Below are positions 29,655 through 39,155 of a stretch of DNA of 64,000 bases, piece after piece. The notes beneath the pieces were generated by a model. The model made no database searches. It was given only the letters and a program-made list of their open reading frames with translations, and was not told the DNA's origin. The position numbers were made by a program, and so were the translations under genes. Origin of the DNA: JAGQSZ01 sp049647585 (GTDB lineage: Bacteria > Actinomycetota > Acidimicrobiia > Acidimicrobiales > Microtrichaceae); contig JBARXY010000007.1 of assembly GCA_049647585.1 (NCBI GenBank), positions 1 through 64,000 on the forward strand, given 5' to 3'. The first letter of the stretch is position 1. Every line of letters starts with the position of its first letter.

Positions 29655-31025
29655 TCAGGCAAACACTCCGGCGGTGCTGGTGAGCATGACGATGAACCCG
29701 ATGGCGAGGAATCCGACGGCTGACCGCCTGAGGCGCTTGCGTTCGGCCAATATCGCCAGGCTGGCCACCGCGAGCGGGATGAGGGTCATTCCGTAGCGGG
29801 GTGTGACTATCGGGAAATACGAATAGTTGCTCTTGAGGACCTCGAGTTGCACGATCATCGGAAACGAGAACATTCCCAGGAGTGTCGTTGCACCCACCAA
29901 CCAGCGGGGGGTTCCTCGCCGGTACAGGACCAGGGCGGTGAAAGGGGCGACGGCCAGGAGCAGGTTGAGCACTGACCCCCACGCTCCGATGTAGCGGCTC
30001 GACACTGCGGGGTCCAGATAGAAGTCGTTGACCAGCGATGTCCCCGACATGGCGGCCTGGGACCATTCGTCGAACGGGAGCCCGGCGATGTCACGAGAGC
30101 TGAGTCCCGCGATCGGACTCGAGTAGCCCGGGGGAGTCCGGGCACTCTGCACTGCCCCCCATCCGCCGTAGACGACAACGATCGCCAACACCATGGCGCC
30201 CGCGACACGAATGGCTGGGAATGAAGACTTCCAGCCGCTCCGTCTCCAGAGCACGAGGGCCAGAAGCACGAACACGGCCGCCACAATCAGAACCGCCAGC
30301 GAGTTCATGATTTTTGTCGACGCGGCTGCGCCGGCGAGCACCGCCGGAAGGATGTAGCCGGTGTTTCTGTGAAGGACCACCCGACCCAGAATGAACAACG
30401 CTGCGACCCCACAGAGCGCTGCGGGGGCATCGTTGGTGACCGTCGAGGACGCGTGGAGGACTCCCGGAATCAGGGGGAGGATGAACGCGGCAGCCAGCGA
30501 GTAGCGAACTCTCAGGCGCCAGAACCTCAGGGTCAGATATAGGCCGAACATGGCGGCCCAGAGCCAAACCGCCCCGATTGACCGGGCGGCGGTGGTGAAG
30601 TCCACTCCGGTGATCGCTGCCAGCGCACGTGCGGGTACTCCGGTGAGGAAGTAGTAGACGGGTGGATGGAAGGCGTTGTATTGCGTTCCCTGTGCTGGGT
30701 ATTCGGCCGCAGGCGTGTCGGCTCCGCACGGCGGTAATTCGGCGTCGGCCCGACCGCGACAGGACCACTGGTCGAGGGTGTATCGCGAAAGCGGCTGTCC
30801 GGTGCGGGGTAGCTCGAAGTGGCTGGCCCGGTACGCGTAGTCGATGTGGGTGGATTCATCGTAGAGAGACAGCCTTGGGCCGTTCGCTACGGACATGAGC
30901 ACGAACGTGGCTGCCATCGCTGCAAGCAACAAACCGATGATGATGTCGAGGCGCCGGCCACTGCCCCATTTGTCGAGCGTCCCGTTCTTCTGGGGCCCAG
31001 GAGCAAGAGTCGTGCCGGTGTTCAT
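29655..31025 (-). CDS. integral-membrane glycosyltransferase-like protein (GT-C/DUF2142 type)
   Basis: A 456-residue protein with about 11 hydrophobic segments. After the first segment comes a periplasmic loop beginning SLYDESTHIDYAY, which carries the acidic pair typical of lipid-linked-sugar-dependent GT-C enzymes. The loop also has several Cys/Pro-rich stretches. It resembles DUF2142/ArnT-like proteins that transfer sugars from polyprenyl phosphates outside the membrane. ATG 31025 (MNTGTT) is preferred to the GTG 12 bp upstream. It is transcribed against the neighbouring cluster and diverges from the large GT gene. Confidence 0.8.
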   Translation of the reverse strand: MNTGTTLAPGPQKNGTLDKWGSGRRLDIIIGLLLAAMAATFVLMSVANGPRLSLYDESTHIDYAYRASHFELPRTGQPLSRYTLDQWSCRGRADAELPPCGADTPAAEYPAQGTQYNAFHPPVYYFLTGVPARALAAITGVDFTTAARSIGAVWLWAAMFGLYLTLRFWRLRVRYSLAAAFILPLIPGVLHASSTVTNDAPAALCGVAALFILGRVVLHRNTGYILPAVLAGAAASTKIMNSLAVLIVAAVFVLLALVLWRRSGWKSSFPAIRVAGAMVLAIVVVYGGWGAVQSARTPPGYSSPIAGLSSRDIAGLPFDEWSQAAMSGTSLVNDFYLDPAVSSRYIGAWGSVLNLLLAVAPFTALVLYRRGTPRWLVGATTLLGMFSFPMIVQLEVLKSNYSYFPIVTPRYGMTLIPLAVASLAILAERKRLRRSAVGFLAIGFIVMLTSTAGVFA

Positions 31026-31269
31026 GGGCCTGCACACTAACTTCGGACGCCGGCGTCAAGGACACATGCAGAGACGACACGGGATCTTGGTCTCGCCCGG
31101 GCCAACCAGAACACGTCGACCTAGCCGGTCGCTTGGGCACCACTACCATTGCCCCTGTTCATGGTTCCGCACGAGTGGCCGACCGTGGGCAAAAATTCGT
31201 GGATGTCCGTTGTTGTCCAGCCTTGTCGAATGGAAACCCGCACGTGGAGTCTTGTGAAGTGAGTGGTCG

Positions 31270-34242
31270 ATGACCGAGCACGAAGGACACGACGTCCCCC
31301 TGACAATTCGCAATCGGATCCGGATTAAGGCAACGGAGTCACTTCCGCCGGGTAGTCGTCAGCACCAGATCGCCCGGTTCGGTCTGGAGGCCTACCGCCA
31401 GCTTCGCACCGCCGGTTCGGAGCTGGTCGATTTCGGACGTGGCCAGTCCGTTTCCCATCTGCGGCCCTTCACCTATGACCGGTGGTTGGCTGCAGTCTCG
31501 ACCTCCGACGAGCACCTGGCCGAAATGTCGGAGACCCCGCCGCAGGAGTCGTCCTTCCGTTCCACTGTCGTCATTCTTCCTGGTCCAGGCGCGGTCGGGT
31601 CGACGATGGATTCGCTGAGGGCTCAGGTTCTTCACCCGACGTCCATAGTCGATCGTCACCTCGCCGATGGCGACGGGCTGGCCACTCTTGCTGAGGCGAT
31701 CGACCAAGCGCCGTCTGGCACATTTGTCCTTTCAGTCGTGGCCGGTGATGAATTTGAACCTGATGCGATCGCACGCATCATCGACGCAGTTGACGCAGAC
31801 CCCCGCGCCCGTGTCGTGACGTGGGACGACGATGTCCGGAGCGCCGGGTCGGTTGGAAGTCCGCTGTTCCACCCGACGACCTATTCCCCCGATGTGCAGC
31901 TGTCCGCGAATTCGTTCGGCCGATCATTTGCCGTCCTTTCCGATGCCGCCCGAAAGGCGGGCGGGCTTAGATCGGAGATGGGGACGGACAGCTACTGGGA
32001 TCTGCTTCTCCGCCTCGATCTGGATGAGGCAGAGGTACTCCATGTACCCAGGATTCTTAGCCATCTGGTGAGTCGCCCTCCCTTCGTCGGCCCGCACGGT
32101 CCGGCAGTGGTCGCCGAGCATCTCGGTCGACTGGGTGTGGAAGCGAAGACCTCACGGCGATTCGGAGCGGTTCACCTGCAGTGGCCCGAGGTGGCCGGTC
32201 CGAGTGTGTCGATCGTAGTTCCTTCACGGCACAACGAAGAGTTGCTCGGGCAGTTGTTCGACAGCCTCCGGAGCACCGATTACGACGACTGGGAATTGAT
32301 CGTCGTAGACAATGGCGCCCGGAATGACGAGAGCGAGCAGTTCTACCGAGAGCGTGCTGCCGGCATCAAACACCAGGTTCTCTGGTGGGACGAACCGTTC
32401 AACTACAGCGCTGTCAACAACGCGGCGGCCCGGCTTGGGACGGGAGAAGTTCTGGTCCTGTTGAACGATGACACCGTTATCCGCTCACCGGAGTGGTTGC
32501 GCGAACTCACCGGCTGGCTCAGCGTCCCAGGAGTGGGCACCGTCGGGGTGCAACTCATCGACCCCGAGGGCCTGATCCAGCACGGCGGTGCGATCGTCGG
32601 TGCAGCCGGTATGGCTGACCACCGCTTCCAGGGAATGTCACCGCATTCCGAGACGATCCTCGGCTCCACCGACTGGTACCACGACTCGACGGCCAACACG
32701 GGCGCCTGCGTCGCAATCCGCCGCGATCTCTGGGATGAAATCGGAGGTTTCGACGAGAGGTTCGTCCTCTGTGGATCCGACGTGGTTCTGGGAATGGACG
32801 CCCGGCGGCGCGGGCTGCGCAACGTCTGCACACCCGCAATCCACGTCGACCACCTGGAGTCGGCCACACGCAAGACCGACGTGCCTGTCGAGGACATATT
32901 CGCCAGCTATTGGCGTTACGCCAGGTCGCTGCGTTTCGGAGATCCGTACCACAACCCGAACGTCAGCCTCATCAGCCGTGAGCCCAAGCTTCGGGCTCCG
33001 GATGAGCCGACGGCTCTGGAGCGCGTCGGCCCTGCTCTTGGGCGCAGTTTCGGTGGCACCTTCCGCCAGACGGCCTCGGATGCCGACTCTCGGGCGTTCG
33101 CCTCGGCCTGTCGTGCAACACGATCGGTGACTGCCTCGGTCGAGTCGTTGCACGCACAAAATTCGGGTGAGATCGACGTCAAGTCGATCAATTGGTTCGT
33201 CCCGGACTTCGACAACCCGTTCTACGGCGGTCTGGCGACCATCTTTCGAATCGCCGATCATCTCCGCCGGAACCACGGGGTCGAGAATCGCTTCGTAATC
33301 TGGGGCAAGCCGGACGAGCTCTGGACCAGATCGGGTCTCGCCGCGATCTTCCCGGGACTTGAAACCTCCGAACTTGTGATGTGCCCGGGCCTTGAGGCCG
33401 CCGATGTGGCTGATGTTCCGTATGCGGACGTCAGTATCGCCACCCAGTGGCAGACGGCCTACCAGGTCGCGCATTTCCAGAACACGCTGCGAAAGTTCTA
33501 CCTGATCCAGGACTTCGAACCGATGTTCAATCCGGCCGGAACGCTCTATGCGCTGGCGGAGGAGACCTACAAACTCGGGCTCCTGGGCTTGTGCAATACA
33601 TCGCACCTGTTCGAGCTCTACGAAGATCGATACGACGGCGCCGGGACGGCGTTCACTCCCGCTGTCGACCAGAGGGTCTTCCATGCCGACGGCCGAGCCA
33701 CCAAGTCAGATGACGAGCCCATCAACCTGTTCGTCTATGCCAGACCGGGGCACTGGCGGAACTGTTGGGAGTTGGCAGAACCCGCGCTACGAGAGGTCAA
33801 GGAGAAATTTGGCAGCCGACTTCGAATAGTGACCGCTGGAGCATGGACGTCCTCCGAGGATCTGAAGAACGGAATGGACCACCTCGGCCTGTTGGACTAC
33901 GTGGACACGGGCGATCTCTACCGGACCTGCGATGTCGGGCTTTCCCTGACCGTGTCTGAGCATCCGTCGTACCTTCCTCTGGAACTGATGGCGTGCGGAG
34001 TACCGGTCGTGGCTTTCGATCTGCCAGCCGGATACTGGATTCTTCACGATGAGAAGAACTCGTTGCTGGCGAAACGAACTGTCGATGGTCTGGTAGAGCA
34101 ACTCACCAGGTTGGTCGAGGATGCCGACTTGCGAGCCCGGTTGCGCGCTGGCGCCCTGACTTCGATTGCTGCTGCCCATTCAAGTTGGGAGAAGAACCTC
34201 TCGGAGGTGTACCAGGGGCTCTCCGGCCCGCTGGACGCGTGA
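31270..34242 (+). CDS. three-module glycosyltransferase: degenerate GT2, GT2, WsaF-like GT4
   Basis: A 990-residue cytoplasmic protein. Residues about 95-300 align by eye with the first GT2 module of the neighbouring tandem enzyme (VVTWDDDV in place of YTDEDK) but have lost most catalytic motifs. Residues about 310-570 are a full GT2 domain (VSIVVPSRHN, VVDNGARND, LLNDDTVI near residue 398, then ACVAIRRDLWDEIGGFDE). Residues about 640-985 are a GT-B domain starting INWFVPDFDNPFYGG, the N-terminal pattern of WsaF-type rhamnosyltransferases. It probably adds two linkages of a rhamnan-like chain. It is the first gene of a five-gene operon with the Wzm/Wzt exporter. No clear ribosome site is seen before ATG 31270. 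Confidence 0.88.
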   Translation: MTEHEGHDVPLTIRNRIRIKATESLPPGSRQHQIARFGLEAYRQLRTAGSELVDFGRGQSVSHLRPFTYDRWLAAVSTSDEHLAEMSETPPQESSFRSTVVILPGPGAVGSTMDSLRAQVLHPTSIVDRHLADGDGLATLAEAIDQAPSGTFVLSVVAGDEFEPDAIARIIDAVDADPRARVVTWDDDVRSAGSVGSPLFHPTTYSPDVQLSANSFGRSFAVLSDAARKAGGLRSEMGTDSYWDLLLRLDLDEAEVLHVPRILSHLVSRPPFVGPHGPAVVAEHLGRLGVEAKTSRRFGAVHLQWPEVAGPSVSIVVPSRHNEELLGQLFDSLRSTDYDDWELIVVDNGARNDESEQFYRERAAGIKHQVLWWDEPFNYSAVNNAAARLGTGEVLVLLNDDTVIRSPEWLRELTGWLSVPGVGTVGVQLIDPEGLIQHGGAIVGAAGMADHRFQGMSPHSETILGSTDWYHDSTANTGACVAIRRDLWDEIGGFDERFVLCGSDVVLGMDARRRGLRNVCTPAIHVDHLESATRKTDVPVEDIFASYWRYARSLRFGDPYHNPNVSLISREPKLRAPDEPTALERVGPALGRSFGGTFRQTASDADSRAFASACRATRSVTASVESLHAQNSGEIDVKSINWFVPDFDNPFYGGLATIFRIADHLRRNHGVENRFVIWGKPDELWTRSGLAAIFPGLETSELVMCPGLEAADVADVPYADVSIATQWQTAYQVAHFQNTLRKFYLIQDFEPMFNPAGTLYALAEETYKLGLLGLCNTSHLFELYEDRYDGAGTAFTPAVDQRVFHADGRATKSDDEPINLFVYARPGHWRNCWELAEPALREVKEKFGSRLRIVTAGAWTSSEDLKNGMDHLGLLDYVDTGDLYRTCDVGLSLTVSEHPSYLPLELMACGVPVVAFDLPAGYWILHDEKNSLLAKRTVDGLVEQLTRLVEDADLRARLRAGALTSIAAAHSSWEKNLSEVYQGLSGPLDA

Positions 34243-34346
34243 GGCCGGTTTAGTGGACGTCGAACAGCTCTTGGCGGATGTTTTCGCCACGCGGGCAGTG
34301 ACCGAAGACGTCGTCGGCTGACATGGGTGCCAGCGCGGTCAGGCAC

Positions 34347-34352
34347 TATTGT
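34347..34352 (+). promoter_or_regulatory. leaderless-type -10 for the 34361 methyltransferase
   Basis: TATTGT ends 8 nt before ATG 34361, and no Shine-Dalgarno is present. It would make the methyltransferase the head of its own transcript, about 105 bp after the GT stop. Confidence 0.35.
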
Positions 34353-34360
34353 TGCCCGCT

Positions 34361-35404
34361 ATGACCGCTGAACCGGCTGCTCCGACCGTCATTCCCGAGT
34401 ATGGCCGGTACTACTACGAGCACTACGACGGAAACCCCTACGGTCGAAGCCCTGCATGGATGGCTCGGATGGGTGAGATAGCCGACGCTGTGCAGGCGAC
34501 CCTGAAGCCGGAGTCGGTCCTCGATGCGGGATGTGCAATGGGGGTTCTCGTCGAGTCGCTGCGTAATCGTGGAATCGATGCCGAGGGCGTCGACATCTCC
34601 GAATTCGCAATCGCCCAGGTACCCGAGCAGTTCGCTCCCTACTGCCGCGAAGCGAGCCTTGCCGAGCCGCTGGACAAGAAGTACGACCTGATCATTTCCA
34701 TCGAGGTTCTCGAACACATCCCCGAGGTCGAACTGCAGAAGGCGATCGACAACCTCTGTGGCTCAACCGATCGCATCCTCTTCTCGAGCACACCGTTCCA
34801 CTACGAAGACCCGACCCACATCAACATCAAGCAGCCCGAGCAGTGGTCGGTCGAGTTCGCCAAAAGAGGCTTCTTCCGAGACGTCGGCTATGACGCCTCC
34901 TTTATCGAGATGTGGTCGGCGCTCTATGTGCGTCGGCCGATGGAGCTCGAGCAGGTAGTGGAGCAGTACGACCGCGACCACTGGTATCAGAAGCGCGAGA
35001 TCTTCCAGACCCGCAAGGGCATCGTCGAGCTGCAGGCAGCTCTGGCGAAGTTGGAGGACGCGGTGGGATCCGGTTCCGAAGGGTCCGCGACAACCGCCGA
35101 GGACCGCGTTCTCGCCGCAATCGCCCGGGCAGCAGATGCCGAAGCCGAGGCCAAACGACAGCAACTGATGCTCACCGACGAGATCATCGGGTCGAAGGCG
35201 GCAACGGGTGAGGCGCTCGGCCGGGTGGCCGAACTCGAAGCCGAGTTGATTGCCGCCCACGCACTCCATGCTGCCTACAAGGATCGGTCCAACGAGGTCG
35301 AGGATCTGCGACAGCACATCAAGGACATCCATGCATCGACTACGTGGAGGATCATCCAGAAGCTGATGGCCCCGTACCGTCGTATCCGCGGACTCGAAAG
35401 CTAA
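34361..35404 (+). CDS. class I methyltransferase with C-terminal coiled coil (glycan cluster)
   Basis: Residues about 40-190 are a SAM-binding domain (VLDAGCAMGVLVE as motif I, EGVDISEFA, IISIEVLEHIPE). Residues about 225-325 are Ala/Glu/Leu-rich with heptad character, a likely coiled coil. The tail (STTWRIIQKLMAPYRRIRG) is the motif often found at the C-terminus of glycosyltransferases and methyltransferases of rhamnan clusters. It may methylate a sugar or cap the chain to set length, the coiled coil acting as a ruler as proposed for capping enzymes of the WbdD kind (inference). ATG 34361 is used. 347 aa. Confidence 0.87.
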   Translation: MTAEPAAPTVIPEYGRYYYEHYDGNPYGRSPAWMARMGEIADAVQATLKPESVLDAGCAMGVLVESLRNRGIDAEGVDISEFAIAQVPEQFAPYCREASLAEPLDKKYDLIISIEVLEHIPEVELQKAIDNLCGSTDRILFSSTPFHYEDPTHINIKQPEQWSVEFAKRGFFRDVGYDASFIEMWSALYVRRPMELEQVVEQYDRDHWYQKREIFQTRKGIVELQAALAKLEDAVGSGSEGSATTAEDRVLAAIARAADAEAEAKRQQLMLTDEIIGSKAATGEALGRVAELEAELIAAHALHAAYKDRSNEVEDLRQHIKDIHASTTWRIIQKLMAPYRRIRGLES

Positions 35405-35416
35405 CGCCCCGTCACC

Positions 35417-37057
35417 GTGCCACTGATCTCGATTGTCACTCCCGTCTACAACACCCCTGAGGGTGTTCTGCGGGCAATGGTCAAGTCCGTCCAGATGCAG
35501 GAGTTCACCGACTGGGAACTCTGCATGGTCGATGACGGGTCACCCGATCCAGAAGTCAGGGACATCCTCCGGAAGCTGGCTGCCGAGGATCCTCGGATCA
35601 GGGTCGAGTTCCGTGAGCAGAACGGCGGAATCGTCGCCGCTTCCAACGATGCACTGGCCATGTGTCGCGGCGAGTTCGTCTCGTTCCTGGATCATGACGA
35701 CGAGCTCTATCCCGGCGCGCTGCCCTACACGGTCGAGGCAATTCGGGCCGACGCCGAGGTCGACTACGTCTACACCGATGAGGACAAGATCAACGAGCTG
35801 GGGTACCGGCACAGTCCGCACCTGAAGCCGGACTGGTCCCCGGAGCGCATGCGCTGCCAGATGTACACATGTCACTTCGGCACGATTCGCAGATCCTTGA
35901 TCGAGCAGGTCGGCGGCTTCCGTCAGGACTTCGAGGGTTCGCAGGATTTCGATCTGGTTCTGCGCATCAGCGAGTTGGCCCGAAAGATCGTCCACATTCC
36001 GATCGTTCTCTACGGGTGGCGCATCATCGAGGGTTCTGCCGCCGGCGACATGAACGCCAAGCCCTATGCGTGGACCGCCGGGCAGCGGGCCGTCCAGAGC
36101 CACTGTGACCGAACTGGTGTCGAAGCGACGGTGATCCACGACCTCGATGACCCGGGTCACTACCGGCTCAAGCCCCAGCTGACCAAACACCCCAAGGTGA
36201 GCATCGTGATCCCCACCAACGGTGATTCGGCGCAGATCTTCGGACAGGTGGAGCCTCTGATCGAACGGTGCGTCAGATCGGTCGTCGAGAAGTCCACCTA
36301 TGACAACTACGAGCTGATTGTCGTCGCCGACTCCGTGGTCGGACCCCAGACCAAGTCACGACTAGTGGAACTCGCGGGGGAGCGGCTGACGATCGTCGAC
36401 TTCGACAAGCCGTTCAACTTCTCACAGAAGATCAACGTGGGAGTCGCGCACAGCACTGGTGAATACCTCCTGATGCTCAACGATGACACGGCCGTCATCA
36501 CGCCGGAATGGATCGAATCACTCCTGATGTACGCAACGCTCGACGGAGTCGGAGCGGTCGGACCCAAATTGCTGTTCGAGGATGGCCGCGTGCAGCACGC
36601 AGGGCTTTCCACCTGTATTCCGGGCTCCGGTCCGGTCCACCTGTACCGAGGGTTTGCCCGTTCGAACATCGGCTACTTCAGCACCTTGAGGATCCCCTCC
36701 AACGTTCTTGCTGTAACAGGTGCATGCCTCATGACGCCGCTCGAGGCCTTCGATCGTGCGGGCGGCCTGAGCGAACTGTTCGCAAGTAGCTACAACGACG
36801 TCGACTACTGCCTCAAGCTCAGAGAACTCGGACTCCGTTCTGTATATGCACCCGAGTCCGAGCTGTACCATTTCGAATCCATGTCCAGGGACCCGAGCGT
36901 CAGCCCAAGTGAGCTCGCCCTGTTCACTCAGAGATGGGGGAGTCTCATAGGCGCCGACCCCTACTACAACAGAAATCTGATGCCCGACAGGGGTGCGATG
37001 CGCGTGTCGGGGGACTATGGATTCAGCCTCCATCAACCAATAGAGGCGGCAGGGTGA
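35417..37057 (+). CDS. tandem GT2-GT2 glycosyltransferase
   Basis: Two complete GT-A modules in 546 aa. Module 1 (residues 1-235) has SIVTPVYNTPE, MVDDGSPDP, SFLDHDDELYPG and YTDEDK. Module 2 (about 260-540) has VSIVIPTNGD, LMLNDDTAVITPEW and SSYNDVDYCLKLRELG. Tandem GT2 enzymes commonly build alternating linkages of rhamnose-type chains. GTG 35417 is the only start close to the SIVTP motif and lies 12 bp after the methyltransferase stop. The stop overlaps the start of the ABC permease gene by 4 bp. Confidence 0.92.
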   Translation: MPLISIVTPVYNTPEGVLRAMVKSVQMQEFTDWELCMVDDGSPDPEVRDILRKLAAEDPRIRVEFREQNGGIVAASNDALAMCRGEFVSFLDHDDELYPGALPYTVEAIRADAEVDYVYTDEDKINELGYRHSPHLKPDWSPERMRCQMYTCHFGTIRRSLIEQVGGFRQDFEGSQDFDLVLRISELARKIVHIPIVLYGWRIIEGSAAGDMNAKPYAWTAGQRAVQSHCDRTGVEATVIHDLDDPGHYRLKPQLTKHPKVSIVIPTNGDSAQIFGQVEPLIERCVRSVVEKSTYDNYELIVVADSVVGPQTKSRLVELAGERLTIVDFDKPFNFSQKINVGVAHSTGEYLLMLNDDTAVITPEWIESLLMYATLDGVGAVGPKLLFEDGRVQHAGLSTCIPGSGPVHLYRGFARSNIGYFSTLRIPSNVLAVTGACLMTPLEAFDRAGGLSELFASSYNDVDYCLKLRELGLRSVYAPESELYHFESMSRDPSVSPSELALFTQRWGSLIGADPYYNRNLMPDRGAMRVSGDYGFSLHQPIEAAG

Positions 37058-37866
37058 GTTCTCCCGCTGTGGTGTGGAGCTACCGCACCTGGATCGGCAA
37101 TCTGGCTCGACGTGAGCTGACGGCCAAACACAAGAGAAGTGTCCTCGGGTGGGCGTGGTCCCTGATCAACCCTGCCGCGACGCTCGCCATCTACACCGTC
37201 GTTTTCGGTACGTTCATGCGGATCGAACCACCGATCGCAGGCAACGGAACGACCAAGTCGTTCGCGCTGTTCCTGTTCGTGGGCCTGATCCAGTGGAACT
37301 TCTTCAATGCGATCGTCAATGGGTCCATGGGCAGCCTCGAAGGCGCCGGAGGAATGCTCTCCAAGGTCTATTTTCCGCCCGAGTCTCCGGCGATCGCCAA
37401 CCTCCTGTCGTCGTTGGTGCAGGTCGGAATCGAGACGGCGATCGCCATCTTCGTGTTCAGCCTGATGGGCAACGTCAGCTGGACGCTGATATTCATGATC
37501 CCCGTAGTGATGCTCGTGGCGATCTTCTCGCTTGGAGTGGGCCTGTTCGTCAGCGTCTACAACATCATGTATCGCGACATCAACTACCTGGTCGGCATCG
37601 CCATGCAGATCCTCTTCTATGCAACCCCGATCATCTATCCGATAACCCTCATTCCGGAACAGCTCCATGGAGTGCCCGCCAGGTGGATTGTCGAGAACCT
37701 GAATCCGTTGACGGCCTTCGTCGGCGCAGCGCGTGATGCCCTCTACTTGCTGCAACCTCCTACCGCCGAGGAATGGCTGGTCATGGCGGCGTGGTCAACG
37801 GCTGCTCTGCTGCTGGGCTGGTGGACGTTCAACCGGCGGGCTGCCGACCTGATCGAGGAGCTCTGA
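37054..37866 (+). CDS. ABC-2 type polysaccharide export permease (Wzm-like)
   Basis: A 270-residue inner-membrane protein with six hydrophobic segments. Residues about 15-30 (LARRELTAKHKRSVLGWAW) match the conserved amphipathic start of Wzm/TagG permeases. GTG 37054 is chosen because it begins just before that motif and overlaps the preceding stop (GTGA). A longer in-frame start at 36934 lies well inside the upstream gene. It pairs with the ATPase 1 bp downstream to export an undecaprenyl-linked glycan across the membrane. Confidence 0.92.
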   Translation: MSSPAVVWSYRTWIGNLARRELTAKHKRSVLGWAWSLINPAATLAIYTVVFGTFMRIEPPIAGNGTTKSFALFLFVGLIQWNFFNAIVNGSMGSLEGAGGMLSKVYFPPESPAIANLLSSLVQVGIETAIAIFVFSLMGNVSWTLIFMIPVVMLVAIFSLGVGLFVSVYNIMYRDINYLVGIAMQILFYATPIIYPITLIPEQLHGVPARWIVENLNPLTAFVGAARDALYLLQPPTAEEWLVMAAWSTAALLLGWWTFNRRAADLIEEL

Positions 37867-37867
37867 C

Positions 37868-39100
37868 ATGGCGAGCGTTGTAGTTGACGACGTATCGAAG
37901 AAATTTCGGCTCTATGCCGAGAGGCCACCGTCGCTCAAGCACAAGTTGCTCACGTCGAGCAAGGGAAAGCCCCGTGATCACTGGGCGCTCAAGAACGTCA
38001 GCCTGGAAGTTGCAGAAGGGTCGATGTATGCGCTGATCGGCCACAACGGATCCGGAAAGTCCACGCTCCTGCGACTGATTGCCGGTATCTACAAGCCGAC
38101 GACAGGCAGCGTTAAGACGAACGGTCGAATCTCGGCCCTGCTGGAACTCGGAGCAGGTTTCCACCCGGATCTGACCGGACGAGAGAATATCTATCTCAAC
38201 GCGTCGCTCATGGGTCTGTCCCGCAAGGAGATCGACAGCGTCATGGAGTCGGTCATCGACTTCTCCGGTGTCGAGGCATTCATCGACAACCCCGTCAAGC
38301 ACTACTCGTCAGGCATGTACGTCCGACTCGGCTTCGCAGTCGCGGTCCACGTCAACCCGAAGATCCTCATTATCGATGAGGTCATTTCCGTGGGTGACGA
38401 GCAGTTCCAGCGCAAGTGTCTGGATCACCTGTACTCCCTGCGTAAAGAGGGCGTGACCATCATCGTGGTGACTCACTCGACCGGCCTGGTACGCAGCATG
38501 TGTGACAGGGCGATCTGGTTGGACCACGGTGTCCCGATGCTCGAGGGCACCGCGATTGAAGTGTCCAACGCCTACATCGAATCGGTAAATGATGCGGAGG
38601 CCGAGCTCAAGGATCAGGCTGAGCGCGAGTCCGAGACGGACGGCAAGCCCCGCTACGTGCGACCCGACTCGGAGTTCTCCTGCACAGGAGTCGAGTTCTA
38701 CGACGACCAGGAAAATCGGATCTCGATGGCCTACAGCGGCGCGCCGCTACGAGTGCGAATCAAGTACAAGGCAACGATTCCCCTCAAGCGGCCCCGGATC
38801 AGCTGGGGTGTGTTCCACGAATCGGGTATCTACCTGAACGGCGAGTACCACTACTGGCCGGAGGAGCATTCCGGGCTGGTCGAGGGCGAGGGCTGGGTCG
38901 AGAAGCGGTTCGAGCATCTGGACCTCTTCCCGGGCAACTACGACCTGAGCATCGTGTTGGACGACGAGAACGTCCAGCACAACTACCAGCACCTGGACCG
39001 GCAGTTCCGACTGACCGTACGTCCGGGGCCAGAGACCGAGGCATTCGGCTTCGTCAATCTGCCTGGTCCTTGGGCCGAGAGCACCGACGTGGGTGCCTAG
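37868..39100 (+). CDS. ABC transporter ATPase with C-terminal glycan-binding-type domain (Wzt-like)
   Basis: Residues 1-245 form the nucleotide-binding domain: Walker A GHNGSGKST (from residue 58), signature HYSSGMYVRL, Walker B KILIIDEVISVGDE. Residues about 270-400 are an added beta-sandwich, as in Wzt proteins whose C-terminal domain recognises the cap of the finished O-polysaccharide. That implies chain-terminus-specific export. The neighbouring methyltransferase with a coiled coil is a candidate for making the cap. ATG 37868 follows the permease stop by 1 bp. Confidence 0.93.
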   Translation: MASVVVDDVSKKFRLYAERPPSLKHKLLTSSKGKPRDHWALKNVSLEVAEGSMYALIGHNGSGKSTLLRLIAGIYKPTTGSVKTNGRISALLELGAGFHPDLTGRENIYLNASLMGLSRKEIDSVMESVIDFSGVEAFIDNPVKHYSSGMYVRLGFAVAVHVNPKILIIDEVISVGDEQFQRKCLDHLYSLRKEGVTIIVVTHSTGLVRSMCDRAIWLDHGVPMLEGTAIEVSNAYIESVNDAEAELKDQAERESETDGKPRYVRPDSEFSCTGVEFYDDQENRISMAYSGAPLRVRIKYKATIPLKRPRISWGVFHESGIYLNGEYHYWPEEHSGLVEGEGWVEKRFEHLDLFPGNYDLSIVLDDENVQHNYQHLDRQFRLTVRPGPETEAFGFVNLPGPWAESTDVGA

Positions 39101-39155
39101 AAAGCTCCCCTCTCGACAGGTCTACTGACAGGCAGGCTGGTCGACCGGACCCATG

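Noticed and set aside
31161..31262. 33-codon frame before the large glycosyltransferase, with an ATG start and a stop 7 nt before the GT start
   Set aside because: No ribosome site, no -10 at leaderless distance and no motif; a frame of this length is expected by chance.
36934..37053. N-terminal extension of the Wzm-like permease
   Set aside because: The extra 40 codons lie entirely within the 3' end of the tandem GT2 gene; the family N-terminus and a GTGA overlap support GTG 37054.
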